NCBI RefSeq assembly: GCF_018139145.2
Contig: NC_059474.1
Location: 38,954,344 to 39,018,343, forward strand
DNA length: 64,000 bases
DNA from: Gymnogyps californianus
Lineage: Eukaryota > Chordata > Aves > Accipitriformes > Cathartidae
Direction of reading: 5' to 3'
In this document: positions 27,856 through 40,928 of the stretch, in pieces
Layout of the letters: every line of letters begins with the position of its first letter
How positions within the stretch are numbered: the first letter of the stretch is position 1
Notes under the pieces: generated by a model
The model's input: the letters and a program-made list of their open reading frames with translations, nothing else
What the model was told of the DNA's origin: nothing
Database searches by the model: none
Translations under genes and position numbers: made by a program

Positions 27856-27867
27856 GGGGGGGGGGGG
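27856..27867 (+). repeat. Poly-G run (12 G)
   Basis: Twelve G follow 'cagtcc' and precede 'aaggaattc'. This is the second long G run in the window, and its exact length is prone to sequencing error. Confidence 0.9.
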
Positions 27868-28429
27868 AAGGAATTCTTTTATTTTTGTTCTTTAAAAAAA
27901 AAAATAATTATTATGAATAGTTAACTGTTACAATAATATTCAAAAAATTTTTCTTCTTTCATCAAATGTAGTGACCAGATGTATCCCTTAAATCTAACTT
28001 CAGTGTTATGGAGAAGGAAGGGCCTAGTCCCAGTAGTAATAAATAACAAAACGCAGTATAATACAGGAGAAGGTAGACAAATGAGGAAAAAGAAATGCAA
28101 GCAAAGAAAGATACATCCTGCCAAACAGAAGTAATATAAAAGGTCAGGAGAAAAAAAGTAGAAATTCAGAGGAAGGTAATAGAACAGGAGAATAATTAAT
28201 CAGGATAAAAGAGAATTAGGGTAAAATCTTAGTTCCACTGGGGGACTGGCTCAACTCCTAATCCAGTGATGCCATTTTTGGATAATACAGAGGATATAGG
28301 AAAAGATGACAGACTGGATGTAAAGAAGGTGAGATTAAGAGAAGATTCCTTTTTTTTTTCCTCTGGGGTATGTTTGTGATATGGAATATAGCTACACTCA
28401 CATACGGCCTAAAGATGTCTTGCCTTTTT

Positions 28430-28493
28430 GGTTGGTTGGGGTTTTTTTTCTGTTTGGTTGGGGTTGGTGTTTGTTTTGGTTTTTTTTTTTTTT
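28430..28493 (+). repeat. G/T-rich patch with clustered GG runs and T14
   Basis: The block contains GGTTGGTTGGGG (28430-28441) and GGTTGGGGTTGG (28456-28467), separated by a T-rich spacer and followed by a pure T run (28480-28493). The spacing of GG runs could allow two-quartet G-quadruplexes on the plus strand. No gene is adjacent. Confidence 0.65.
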
Positions 28494-29980
28494 AAATTCT
28501 GGAGGCTGCTGTTAGATGAATCATCTGCCAATAGCTGCCAATTTACTCTGTGTAACTGTAGCATATAGGCCAATTTTCATTTTTTATTTTTAAATCTCAC
28601 TGTCTCCTGTCCTTTAACAAAAACTTATGAATTTTGAATTCACTGTTTATTTGTGTGTTTTTTATAATTGTATATGGAATAGAAAGGAGGTCTGAAAATA
28701 CATTTAAATTTCTTTTTATTTATCTTGTCTATGCTTACCAAAGAATTTTAAATCAGTCTAATGCTATCTTGAAATTGTCTGACATCTTTAAACGTATAAC
28801 TCTGAGGAACCTTACAAATGCAGGATAGACTATATGAAAACCTGGTATGAAGTTCAGAACCAATCATAAATGATCATGATTTATTGCACCACATCAAAAG
28901 CAGATAACCGCTAAAATCCATAATTCATTGTAATAGTATCATAGTCAAGCCTGACAAAAAGTCATCATGTTTATACTTGGATAGTTCAGATGAGTAATTT
29001 ATTGGTTCTAAAAAATAATGTACTGTAAAAATACTCACAGGGCTGTAGACTCTGTCAACAATAAAAAGCTGTATTATGTATACAGGTCCATGCACTGAAA
29101 GTGCCCTTCAAGTAGCCTCCATGAGTGTGTTAAGGATATACTGTATCCTGATATGCTAAGCAACCTTACTTGCCATAAACTTTTAATGCACTAACTTTTT
29201 AGTAAAAATACCATTGAAAAATCATCCTTTATCAGTGCTCCAGGCTAGATCACTTTGTCCTCCCTGGCTCCTATGCTACCTTTGTCAATAGAGGCTACAA
29301 CTAATCTCCTAAAGTTTTACACTCGTAAAGGAAAGTTCAGCTCTTCTCCTAAAATACCTGTAAAGGTTTATTGATCACATTTATAATTTGTAGAATGTTT
29401 ACAGAATTTTATTAATAATAAATGATCAGAAGCTAAGTTCCAAGTAAAAAGAAGATAATTTCTTATATCTCAAGCCATCCTGAGACGGGGACAATTTATC
29501 TTCATTTTGCTCATCTAAGTAATAGGCAGAAATGGCACAATGGCTAGAAGAGTCTAGTATCGGCAACGGCTTTTGTTCTGCAAACTAGAAACTGACTGTA
29601 GGAAATACAAACTGATGCTTATAAAAAGTAAGAAAACAAAAGGAAAACAAGTAAGAGAAGAACAATGTTTCAAGAAATGGAATAAATTTCAATGAGAAAA
29701 TAACATTTCTGCGTTACTGTGCTTGCATGCCATTAGGACAAGAAAAGTCTTAAAGATGATTTCTGCTTGATTATTCAGCTGAAATCAAGAAGACTTCTTG
29801 CTGTAAGAGTACTTGAAACATTTAATAAAAATTGGAAGTTCTAGCCATAAAATCCTGATTAAAGTTACATTTGAAAAATAGACACAATTTTAGTCTATAT
29901 TGGATTTGTCTAATAGAATTTTTATATTATGCTCATTAGGGTGGTTTATAAGCAAATTTGATTGTTTGTCATTTGGCTAC

Positions 29981-29994
29981 TTTTTTTTTTTTTT
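29981..29994 (+). repeat. Poly-T run (14 T)
   Basis: Fourteen T are followed by C and five more T. This is a simple homopolymer in unique DNA. It might be the reverse-oriented A-tail of a retroelement, but I see no element attached. Confidence 0.8.
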
Positions 29995-31179
29995 CTTTTT
30001 CCCTTCTAAAATCTCATACACTGTTATCCTAAACAGGTAGCTGCTGTCTTTTACTTTAGAGCTTGTCATCTTTTGGTGATGGATACAGTTGGATAAAATT
30101 CTTTTACATACAAATATCTGGTTAAAAAGTTAGGTACTTATGACTTACCAAAATTGAACTATTGGCCTGTTACAATCCTTGGCTTTTAGTATATATTATA
30201 GACTTTCAGGAGCCAGAGATTTATCACATGAAAATGTCTATGTTTTAATGTTTTGTTTATTGTTTTAAATGCTTAAAGCAAAGATTAAATACTTCCTTCT
30301 TGGAACATATTTTGTCAAGAAAAAAAGATACTAAAACATCTAGTAAACCTAGATAAACTAAAAACACCTGAGAAAAGTGTAGTCTTACTGATTTCTCCTT
30401 ATGAGAATATTCATCATATGAAATGAGTAAAATGAAAGCTAGACTTACACAAGATACAGGTACTGAGACTTGCCGTTGCAGCAGATGAAGGCTCTGTGTC
30501 CTCATATGGTCTCTACCTTCCTTTCCTTACATCTGAGGCCTTTTTCCAACTGTAGCCGGAGCTTCAGCTGTAGTCATCTCTCATTCTTATTTCATATCCT
30601 AGCTGCATTATGACCTTAACAAACAAATCCATATATTGTATCTATGTTGCATAGTTATTGTTAAATTCTTTTAGTGACTCTTAAACAAAACACCTGTTCC
30701 ATTTTGGGTAAAAATTAAATTCCTTTTTGTGAACATAAAATAATTAGTCTTAGTCCAAAAATTTTGTTAATGCTTTGAGATACTTTTTGCCTCTGATCTA
30801 AAATCTTTCTTGAACTGCAGCTGCTCAGTGAAATTTAATTGTAACTCTTCTTGCAATAGGTAGAAATATATGACATTGCTAGAAGATATATATGGAAAAA
30901 TTGAGACCAACAAGAAACTCTTTCCTGTCCCAGTTCAGAATATGATTTACCCACCGAGTCATTATTACATCAAGGTAATTTAGACATTCTGGTTCCCTTA
31001 CACTTGTCTAAACCTGGTCCCAGATATTTGGAACGCCGGTAGTGAAGATTGATTAAAAAGGGAAAGTATTTTTAAAAATATAAATTCCCAATATCTGGAC
31101 AATTATTCTCTTTAGAATTAATTAGTAAAAACTTACTTGTTTGAAGTAATTGCATAAATTGATATATTTTGCATTTCAG

Positions 31180-31304
31180 CTGTATGCAAGCACTCAATTG
31201 AGACACTTCGTGAAAATGAGCAGATGACCCATGGAAGGAAGCTGCATAAACATTGTGTGGAAACCTTTGTTCTTCTCAGCCAATCACCATGTATATATGA
31301 GTCT
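31180..31304 (+). other. Exon-like interval with consensus splice sites (candidate)
   Basis: The interval follows TATTTTGCATTTCAG (acceptor-like, AG at 31178-31179) and precedes GTAAGT at 31305-31310, a strong donor match. It is 125 bp long. Two frames contain stops, but the frame starting at the third base (31182) is open through all 41 codons. It reads VCKHSIETLRENEQ at the start and SQSPCIYES at the end. I do not recognise the peptide. No partner exon was found: a second acceptor/donor pair at about 30860-30975 has stops in all frames. It could be a lncRNA exon, a genuine coding exon of an unrecognised gene, or chance. Several such pairs are expected by chance in 64 kb. Confidence 0.2.
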
Positions 31305-31906
31305 GTAAGTACTGTATTCATTAGTTCATAGAGCTGAGTGCAAGAGGTTGAACACTGTTGTAATTGGCAAAATCTAAGATGGGTTTAATTTCTCATCTTG
31401 TGGGGAAATCTTTGGGAGTCACCTTTACCTTCTATGAGATCACTTTAATCAACCATTCTGCCAAAATTCTTCCCTGCCTGCATTCAAGCTTTCCTGCTGC
31501 TACCCTCATTTCACCTGAATAATGTACCTTTACAAATAACTACAACTTTAAAAATAATAAAATAAAGGCTGGCATAATGGATAAGATTTTGTTATTAATA
31601 TACTTGAAGTAGATGAATGTTGCATCATTAATTTGTGAAGGAAAAGGAGATATTTTAATAAAGAGGTAAACTGTAAATATTTTTATTAGAGAGCAGACAA
31701 AATTAACTTTTTAATGAAATATACAAAATAAATATTTGAGAAAAATAACGAGTAAAAAAAGTAAAGAAGATTAGGTCTGGGGGGAATAGGAAAGAAATGC
31801 AGCACTGGGCAGAAAGTGAGGAAGACAACTAACACGCGTGATACTGGTACATGATAACATCTGAAAGCTGAGAATAACAGTCATTGGCAGGATATTTGCT
31901 CTACCC

Positions 31907-31922
31907 TTTTTTTTTTTTTTTT
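31907..31922 (+). repeat. Poly-T run (16 T)
   Basis: Sixteen T are followed directly by GGGTGGGTG. It is a simple homopolymer with no attached element recognised. Confidence 0.85.
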
Positions 31923-34508
31923 GGGTGGGTGAAAATTTTCACGTGTTGGATTTGCTTCTGTATGAATTACAGAAGGTTCAAATGCAGGTGTAATTCAATC
32001 ACCCTCTTTTTTCCTTAGCTGTCTATTTTTATCTGCAGTGATGCTCAATCTCCTAGTTTCACATTTGCAATCTAGTTAGCACTGAGTGTAACTTATTGCA
32101 TGTTTTGTTTTCACTTAATTTGGACATAGATAAACTGAATTTATACTTAGTATGGAGTGACTATGCTTATTTGAAAACATATCTGAGAAATCATAGTTAC
32201 AGGTTTATCAGTTGCATTTTGGACTCTTATCATTGCAGATAAAGTGATAAAGAAATGAGTTGCCTTAGTAATTATTTCAGATACTGTACATTGACACTGT
32301 TGAGATTTAGCAGATTTCCTACACATGGGTAACTACAGATTTATAGCATTTACAGCTAGGATTTTTTTTTTTACTTTTTTTGTTGTTGTTCTCTTGTTTC
32401 CCATTTCATCAGGAAAGTTGTTTTTCAGAAACAGAAGTTTAAAAAAATATGGTTTTAGCACCTTCTTGTCAATAGGGTTTTGTCATTTGAATATTCAGTA
32501 TTCATGCTGAATACTCATTCAACGTTCATTCTAAAATACAAACTAGTTTGTTAGTCCCTGTTTAAAGCCACTTTTTTTTTCTGATTGTTTATAATGGTTT
32601 ATATTGTTTATAAATTTTCTTCTTAAACAAATTCAAGGAAAATTGTTTTGTAATCACTGGTGATATAATTGAAGTTTTGGTGAGAAAATGTTGATGGTGG
32701 TGGGAAAGCAGGTGGGCTTGAGAAAAATGGGGATTTTATCTAAGAATAGGTTAGATGTTTAAGCTGCATAGCTACTGCTTCTGATCTCATAGAGGACTTG
32801 CGGGCACGAGTTAGTGTGTAAGTACATTAGCCCAGCTCTCTGCTTCCTGAGCAAAACTACCGTACTTCATTAGCACTGGCATTTTTGAACAAGGGACCAG
32901 AAGACTTTATGATGATAGAGCTTGAGGGGACACAACATAAAACTTAAAAGACGGTTGTGTATAATATTCTAGCTTCATTGGAAATGTAGGCATCCTGTCT
33001 TCAAGGTAAATGGCTACAAATAGTGAAAATTAATTCCATTGAATTATTGTTTTGCCTTTTCAGGTATGATAGCCACTGCATTCTAATGACTTATTCTTTT
33101 TTTCAAATGTGCTGTTTTTTCTTTTAATTAAAAATTGCCTTTATTGTGGGTAAATACAACTCTACTAATTATGCTTGAGCATTTTTTTTAGAAATTCGTA
33201 ATGCTTTAATTCTCAAGAAAAGCTAAACACAGCTAAATATTGCCTGCTGTAATTTGAGTGGCAGAAGGGGTAAGGATCACAGAAACAATACTCACAAATG
33301 AAAGTTAACCAAAAAAGATTGTTAGTCTTAAAACTGGGGCTTAATAAACTGTAAAGATTGTGCTAAATGTGAAGTATTAGAATGTTTTGCATGCTTAGTA
33401 TTATATTCTGAATTAAAATGGAACTACTTTAGATCACAATGCTTAGAAATGATCACAATGAAATAATAACTAATAAATTACAAGATTTTTCCAACAAATG
33501 ACTGAGTTTGAATTTTTATCCTGAAAAAAAGAATATACGTTATGTGATTTAGATGATGCTTTAATAAGGGTAGCACTTCTTATACCAAGTACACTGTGCT
33601 AAAGAAGAAAAAAATAACAGTACAGGAAAAAAATGCATTCAGGAAATAAAGTAGTTCATTATTGTCATTTATCTTGTCTAAGTTCAACATGTTACACAGG
33701 ATATCATAAAAGTGTGTTCATGAAGTCTTGGTAGAGGTTTAAAAAAGCAATTGTCAATAGCATGTCTGCAGCTTTCTAATAGGAGCATGGGTGAACTTCA
33801 AACTTTGCAAGGCTGTGCAAACAGACTGTATAGAAATCTAAACAACTGTTTGAATGGCTGATTTTGGGGTTTTTTAAGACCTGCAAATTCCAGTGTCTGC
33901 TTCTAGAATTCATGTTCCTCTGAATTCAGCAACTCACAAAGGCTGAGAGCTGCATAAGAAAGAACTGTTATACAGTTTTGTTAGCAGCCTTCCAATGTCA
34001 TGATAAGTGACATTTTATCATTTAGAAAGAATTCAGTGTATAACTTTACAGACTGGCTCAAATTAGATATGGATACTATTGACACTTGGAGATAAGGTGG
34101 TGCAGCAAGAGAACTAAGCTTTTTATATTATGTTAATTGTTTGCAACTCAAAAAATGGCAAGCCTATTGGAATGTTCTTATGGAGAGACATCCAGTCATT
34201 CCACCTTACAGTCATATTGCTAAGGGTTCTGTTTTCTTTTTACTCTGCTCAGAAGACCATATCATATTACTTATTCAGTTTCCATTTTAAAATTTTTTAA
34301 TGTTAATTTTTTTTTATATTAAATCACCCATATTAGATCATGATTAGACAAAAGTTTTCCTTGTTTATATATTTTTAAGTAGCATTTTTAAGATTTGGGA
34401 GAGAAAATTTTAATATGAAAGTGAAAATTATGAGACAAAAGAGAATTTATGTGAAATCTTAAAGAAATCCTAAAGAAAAAAAATGTTTTGGAGGGATGGT
34501 GTTTAATT

Positions 34509-34523
34509 AAAAAAAAAAAAAAA
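34509..34523 (+). repeat. Poly-A run (15 A)
   Basis: Fifteen A lie between 'gtttaatt' and 'ggatataaa'. No retroelement body is recognised upstream, so it is probably a homopolymer expansion. Confidence 0.85.
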
Positions 34524-34689
34524 GGATATAAAATTCTTGTACACCACAACATGGAAGTGTGAATCTGACCCATATTTACGGCCAGACACTGTCACCTCTG
34601 AGGTACAGAATATTTCCTCCAGCACACAGGATCCAAATACTAATAAGTTAGAATTTTACATCCATAACAGAAATTATAGTAACACTAAA

Positions 34690-34715
34690 CTGTCTGTTTA
34701 CAGACAGCTGTCTGT
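34690..34715. repeat. Three-part inverted repeat of CTGTCTGT
   Basis: CTGTCTGT (34690-34697) and ACAGACAG (34700-34707) form a hairpin with a 2-nt loop. ACAGACAG followed at once by CTGTCTGT (34708-34715) is a perfect 16-bp palindrome. The middle arm can therefore pair with either neighbour. Confidence 0.85.
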
Positions 34716-36184
34716 AATCACAGGTAATTATCATAATAAATGTCAACTTAGGATAGCTTGGTGAGGCTTCTTTCCTTACTCACTCTTTCTTCTTGTTTAC
34801 CTTTGCTCCCACATGCTATAAGACCTGTTTTAAGGATTAAGAATAATGAGTGAAAATAAGGAGATGCTGTGTACAGATAGAGTGCTAAGCTGCCCTTGGT
34901 TGAACTGAATGTATCAGCTTTAAACTATTATATTATTTATAAATAATAATAAACATCTGTAGTTAGGATTAGAGATTCGTTGTATTAGGTGTTTTGTGGA
35001 AATGAAAACATTTTCTCTAAGGGCTTATAATCTTATCTGAAATAACCCACTGAGTAAGAGTAGGACAGAGATAGCGAGCCAAGAGGAAAACATGCAGGCA
35101 GGCTAGTTAAGAGGGACAACTTAATGGAGGCAGTTTGTCTAATATTTGTTTACTTTTCTAAGTGGATAGTATTGACTAAATAAGAATGCTACTCACTTTA
35201 TTAGTGGTAAGGAGCTCAGTATCTCTTAGATACCAGGAAACCGTGGGGGCTGAGGAGACAGCTACCATCTTCAGTTCCATTCATGTGTAAACTGCACAAA
35301 AAAAGTAAAAGTTAAAGCCTTTAGGAGACAACTAGCTGCATGAGGTTACCAAGTGGCCTCATTTAAAGTGTTCCAGTCGTTCTGTTTATCTGCCTCTGAC
35401 AAAAATGGAAATACATAAATCTCAAAGTCTTCAAGAGACAGCAAAATTATTTTGCACCCTACTTTACATTAAAATATGCTCTCTCTGGAGTTACAGGGGC
35501 AAATTTGCTCCTCTTTCTTCTGGTAGAGTGTAAATTGGCACACAATTATCTTTTGTGTTGTCACCAAGAGAGTATGAAAGGTCCTAAGCGACAAGTATTT
35601 TACATTCATTGAGTGCTAAAAATGGAAAAGTAAAGGTTGTTGATGCAGAAAATATATTACATTTCAATTATATAGTTTCCTTCCTACCCGCCCCCCCCAA
35701 TATTGGTGTGTGCATACTTCATCATTAAGTGTTAGGCAGCAGCCCTGACTGTATGTGTTGCCTTCGTGGACCCCAGGCCCAGAACCCCCAGCTGCCAGCA
35801 GGTCAGTGTGTGCAGGCTGATGGAGAAGCCCACACATGAAGGACTGCATCCTAAATAGCCGAGAACTCAGAAAAGCCTAACGCTATCCATCAGTGTAATT
35901 AGCATGGTACCCGTTTCCATTTTACTTCATACATTTAACAAGCTGTGTCTGACCACTCGTTGAGTCCTTGCAGGGAAAAAGCATCTGTCTGCTAAGCACA
36001 GTCAAATATGGAATGTATTATAACAGTTACAGTGAGCTCTAAGAAGAATCTGTGCCTTGTAGATATCTCTGGTTAGTGTCTATGGGTGACATCTCCCCTG
36101 GAAATCTTGCTTCACAGGTGCCTCAAAATCAGTCAAAACAGGGAAGAATCTGCGCAAGTGACCTCCACCGAAATCATCTTCTGA

Positions 36185-36240
36185 GCAGCTGTTTCTTCAC
36201 CCATAGACAGTGCTGGGTGAAGATGTAAAATAACAGCTGC
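36185..36240. repeat. Nested foldback with two perfect 9-bp stems
   Basis: The outer arms GCAGCTGTT (36185-36193) and AACAGCTGC (36232-36240) are exact reverse complements. The inner arms CTTCACCCA (36195-36203) and TGGGTGAAG (36214-36222) are also exact, around a 10-nt loop. The right side carries an extra ATGTAAAAT, which would bulge. The 56-nt structure is short and strongly asymmetric for a microRNA precursor. It may be an old inverted duplication. Confidence 0.8.
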
Positions 36241-39200
36241 AAGCTGGCACCTAGTCACCCAGCCACTGGAGTGGATGGTCGTGCCATGCTCAACTATATT
36301 CCAAAATATTTGAGATTAAGAGTTGGTAAACCACGATGCTTTGTTATAACTATTTCTTTTGTAGGCATATAAAATATGAACTGGTTTATATCCAGAAGTT
36401 TCAGCAAAGATGTAATTTTTAAAAGGTGCAGATCAGGACACACACAATTAAAACAAAAAGAAATTTCTACAGAAATTTTCAGCAAAATTGTCAAATTCCA
36501 AGGCCAACAGTTTTATAAGTTCAAACTATTCAGATTGTTCCCTGATATGGCAAGAGCCTTTCCACGGGGCAAACTCCAGCTAAAATTTCTGCCAGATACG
36601 TGATATCTTGACTACATCTGCCCACCTCTTCATGCATTAGGTGATGCTGGTATGCACTGGGAAAACAAACCAAATACAGTGGTCACGGGAGAGGATTGTC
36701 CAAAAGCTCTCAAATACATCTGCTTGTTTCTATTGGTTTAGTTATGCACAGGGGAAAAAACAAAGAAGGACAGGTGAACTTTTCACAGCTACATCCCTAT
36801 AATGCATTTGAGGCAGGAAGCCAGAAGGTGATATTAACCTAAGTAACAACAGCTAATTGGCTTTAAACATGGGAGACATCAAAGGGACAGTCCTGGGGTG
36901 ATATGACCAACAATGCCCTTGGCAACTCATGCCAACCATCTAAGTTGGAAACAATAAGTAATGAAAACAATAGCTCTGGGTGGGCTGAGATGCATCTGCA
37001 GATGTCCCGCAAGTCCATGGTGCCGGACATGGAGTGGAGGCCTTGACTAGTGCAAGCGTGTTTCTGTATGGATCATGTATGTATGCATGTGATATTGATA
37101 AATTAGAAACTGCACTTCAGCTATACCATCCTTGGAAAGGACTTCTCAGTAAGTGGTGTGGTTATGTTCTTACGCCTATCTCACTCCTAAATTCCCATCT
37201 GACAAACCTGAAGTGTTACAGATTTAGAAAATGAGATGACAATATGAGAAGACATACTAACTTACTAGTAAGAGTACAAAAATTTTAATAGCAATATTAC
37301 TGTAATAAAAAAGCTTTTGGCATTCTGTATTCTGATCTTGGGACAAGGTAAATTAGCATCACTTTTTCTTTAAAGAGTAAAAAAAAGCACTGGAAAAAAT
37401 TCTGTATTTATTGTGGTAAAGATGTAACTAGGGGCTTTAAATGAAAAGAAAGGCAATTAGCTCGTACTTCAATTAAGTTACAGTAACAGTCATTAGTTTC
37501 AGATTTGCTGAAAACATCTCTGTGAGAATTAATGCTATTTTTCCTGCTTTTAAAATTACCATTAAGTCAGAGAAAAACAGCATTTACCTTTTACTGGTTT
37601 ATACCTACAACTTCCATAATATTGTACAGAGCATGACAAATTGGATTTCTCATAAATGCAAACAAATACATAAGTAACAATAATGTGACATAGTATATAA
37701 CCATAAAGTACAAACTGTGCTGCAGAGAAAAGGTTTGTGACAACATTAGTAATCGTGATTAGTATAAACAATATAGAAAGTCTGACATGACTCCTAAATG
37801 TAGCATGGAATAGGCTGCACGAGAAAAAGATTTCAGTAGATGGAAGAGGCGTTAAATATCAAGGAGAAATAGATTTTGCATAATTAGCTATAATAATAAT
37901 AATGTAGACAGAAAACGCATCATGTGTTTCAATAATCATGTGCACTTCTGCCAAAGCAGACACTGAATGTAAACATCAATCAGCACAGAGTCTGTCACAT
38001 AAAAATGATAAGTTGTTTTTTTTTTTTTCTTTTCCTAGAACTGAGTGAGGACCCTTTTAAGGAAGAAAGGAAAATACTGATCTTTAAACACTGCAACATT
38101 AAGGGCTAGAACTCTTGTTTTCCTACCCTTTGAGCTTGAAACACCTTCAGGACGTCTGTTGCTTTAAGACTTTTGGTTTTGTTTTTAAGGTGTTGCTTGC
38201 AATGGAAGTTAGGCATTAATATAGCTTTGAGGAGCTAGGCAAAAGTACCAAAATGTCTTTGATGTGCTGGTCTATTCCCTACTTTTTAGTTTCACTGTGT
38301 AGCTTCTGGCAGTAAACTCCTCCATTTCTTCAGCTGATGCGGTCTTAAAGAAATAACATTGTGTGAGTACGCCCAGGTGGTGATACAGTAAGCCTGTTTT
38401 TTTCATTGTCTTTCAGCAACGTTTCTGGTTTTGGTCAAAACCTCTACTTTTCTGTCCATTTTCTTTGGAGGTAGGTTTGTAAGACTGCCGCTGTTGCATA
38501 TGACCCACAACTTCTGCAATAAACTGAATATTTACCGTGAAAAGATCCCTGGAGAGCAAACACCTTTTTACTTGTCAGAAATGAGTCAAAATGTCAACTG
38601 CTCAACTTCTTTCTAAGATCCCGAAAATGCAGACATCTTAATTAATTTCCTTCCTATGTTCCTAAATTATCTGAGTATTCAAGGGAACAAAAGAACCAAA
38701 AGGAATTCAATGAAAATATGCCTCTGGTTGCAAAATAATGTTATTGTTTTAGTAAAATAGTAAAAAAAAATGCAAAAATGCAGAGACTGTAATATGTTCT
38801 CTGTAAGCACTGAATAATTCAGTAAACAGGATTATGGTAATCTATTTTTTAAAAAGAGATATAATTCATTTTATGCAAGATTTTGTACCCTCTGAATATA
38901 ATTATACAATTATAAAAATTATAAACATTTAAAAATAATTTGAATGCATTGTCACTGAATATTTATGTAGATAAAGATGACTAATAAGAAAAAAACTATT
39001 ACGACAATGCCAAAAGAATTATGAAAAATTGTCGTTTCTCCTCTGTACATAGTACAATAGTAAGTGGAATAACAGAAGTAAGTGGGTTGCTCAGGCAAAA
39101 AAAAAAGTCTGTGGAAAAATATAGGCACTAAGTATTGTTATTATATGCATACATAAAAAATGCGGAGATATCTGGATGTCTTTGGTTTACCTGATATCAG

Positions 39201-40582
39201 GGTATTCAGAATCCTGCAGAATCCTAATGTACATTCCTATTAAACTGACAGTAATGTTATAAAATATGAATGTTCTTGTGGCCCAAATGAATGTTTTTTG
39301 TTTTTCAGTGTGTTTTGCTTGTTAAAAATAAGAGAAGATAAAACAAGACAAATAATTGAGCCACAGCCCCAACTTGCTCTGGAATGAGAAAGTTCACATA
39401 TAATGTAGGAACACATTTGGCCACCTCAGCGTTGACTGACAGGGTGTGTGTCTGAAAAAGAGCCTATGAACAGCATGGATTACTGCTTCTGTTGCAATAC
39501 TGTTCTGCTGAAGACATTCAGGAAAGCCATCATGGGCTACCTGCTGCTATGTAATTGTGTTTTATTTTGGCACACAGAAATGAGAAGATTTCCATGGGAC
39601 AAAAAGAGAGCTGGTAGCTGACTGTGACTGACAGTACAAAACATTGAAACAATAATCCACCGAGATCATTTATGTAAAAAAAGGAACCCAGAGATATTCA
39701 GCCCCTGAGGCTTCTCTTGTAAGAGGCTATTATTATTTGTATTGATTTTAGTATGCAAGTTCTCTCTTTCCTTCTCTCTCCTGGCCCACAGTGCAAACTA
39801 TAAATAATAAACTAAAGAAGTCTTGCCCTGAAACCATCACTACCTTTGCAGCACATTAATTTGTGCACCTCCAGTTATAAAACCAGAAAAATCATGGGGA
39901 AAACAGGCAGGCTGAATGAAGCCCTACCTCCACAACCAAAGAAGATACTTTCCAGCGTTCTCAGCTGCCATCAAGACCTCCTTATACACTACTTACACAA
40001 TACTACTGAAATACAACATGAAAATGTCCTTTTTTGATGCTAGCTCTGCTTTGACTACTGATAGGTTGATCAGATATTTTTCTGTGTCCTCTCATACATC
40101 AGGCAATATCATATTACTAAATCCCAATATTGCCAAGGCTACTATGCATCTTGGAAATTGAGGCAATTACTTGTTCTCACTCATCCAGGACGGAGGAATT
40201 AGCATCAGTACACATGACATTTCCCCCCTATTTGTCTGCTTCTAGTAATATTTGAATAGAATTATAGGAACGATGGAAAATTTCATAGCTGAAATATTGG
40301 CTTCATTCAACTCCATTTGAATGTTGTCATTAACTTTAAGGATGGTTGGATTTCACTTTGACAGTATTAGGTATCTAATCCATGTGTATTTCACCTTCCT
40401 GTGTATTTCCTCATCCTTTTCATTTCTGCTCTTAATGCATAAAATGATATGTCTACCACTACATAATTGAGAATTTCAGAGTTTTGGGTAGGCTATAATG
40501 TAACCCAAGGATAAGATCTTCCTAGTAAACATCTCTGCTGAAATACAGAACTATGTAACATGGTGCAAAGATTAAGGCCTTT

Positions 40583-40928
40583 TGCAGTGGGTTTGACCCC
40601 AGTCAGCAGCTAAGCACCCACAAGCTGCTCACTCCCTCCCCCCGTTTTATTGCTGGGTGAGACGTTATATAGCATGGGATATCTCTTTGGTCAATTCAGC
40701 TCAACTCCCCCAGCTGTGTCCCCACCCAGCCTCTTCCCCACCGCCAGCCTACTCGCTATGGGGGCAGAGTGAGAAGCAGAGAAGGCCTTGATGCTGTGTG
40801 AGCACTGTTCAGCAACAGCTAAGACTTTAGGATAGTATCAATGCTGTTATAGTCACAAATTTAAAATAAAAAGCACCATATGGACTACTATGAAGAAAAT
40901 GAACTCCAGCCCAGCCAGACCCAGTACA
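40583..40928 (-). mobile_element. Solo LTR, avian ERV (TguLTR5-like), internally deleted
   Basis: Read on the minus strand, it begins TGTACTGGGTCTGGCTGGGC and ends GGGTCAAACCCACTGCA, matching the TG...CA frame of a widespread avian LTR group I recall (TguLTR5-like). Matching blocks in order are the 5' promoter-side region, a GGGGACACAGCTGGGGG block, a degenerate TATA region (CTATATAACG), and the terminal GGGAGTGAGCAGC...CTTAGCTGCTGACTGGGG block. The element is about 346 bp, whereas I expect roughly 550-600 bp. The missing part is the R/U5 middle, collapsed at a G/C homopolymer near 40640. No internal viral coding sequence flanks it, so it is a solo LTR. A target-site duplication is not evident. 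Confidence 0.8.

Larger units (their letters stand above)
19281..31179. other. Mostly unique AT-rich non-coding DNA
   Basis: About 11.9 kb without a supportable gene. It contains the pentanucleotide array at 20472, the palindrome at 24323, T17 followed by an acceptor-like site at 24981-25006, a possible MIR remnant near 26185, the G12 run at 27856, the G/T-rich patch at 28430 and a T14 run at 29981. The 143-codon frame at 26426-26857 is the longest outside repeats but has no recognisable domain. No CpG island is visible. Confidence 0.55.
31305..40582. other. Mostly unique AT-rich non-coding DNA
   Basis: About 9.3 kb without a supportable gene. It holds a T16 run (31907-31922), an A15 run (34509-34523), the nested palindromes at 34690, the two-arm foldback at 36185, and a short AAT-type run near 37890. 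A T-rich tract ends in an acceptor-like CCTAG at 38038. A small GC-richer patch at 35755-35860 has no recognisable coding potential. No CpG island is seen. Confidence 0.55.
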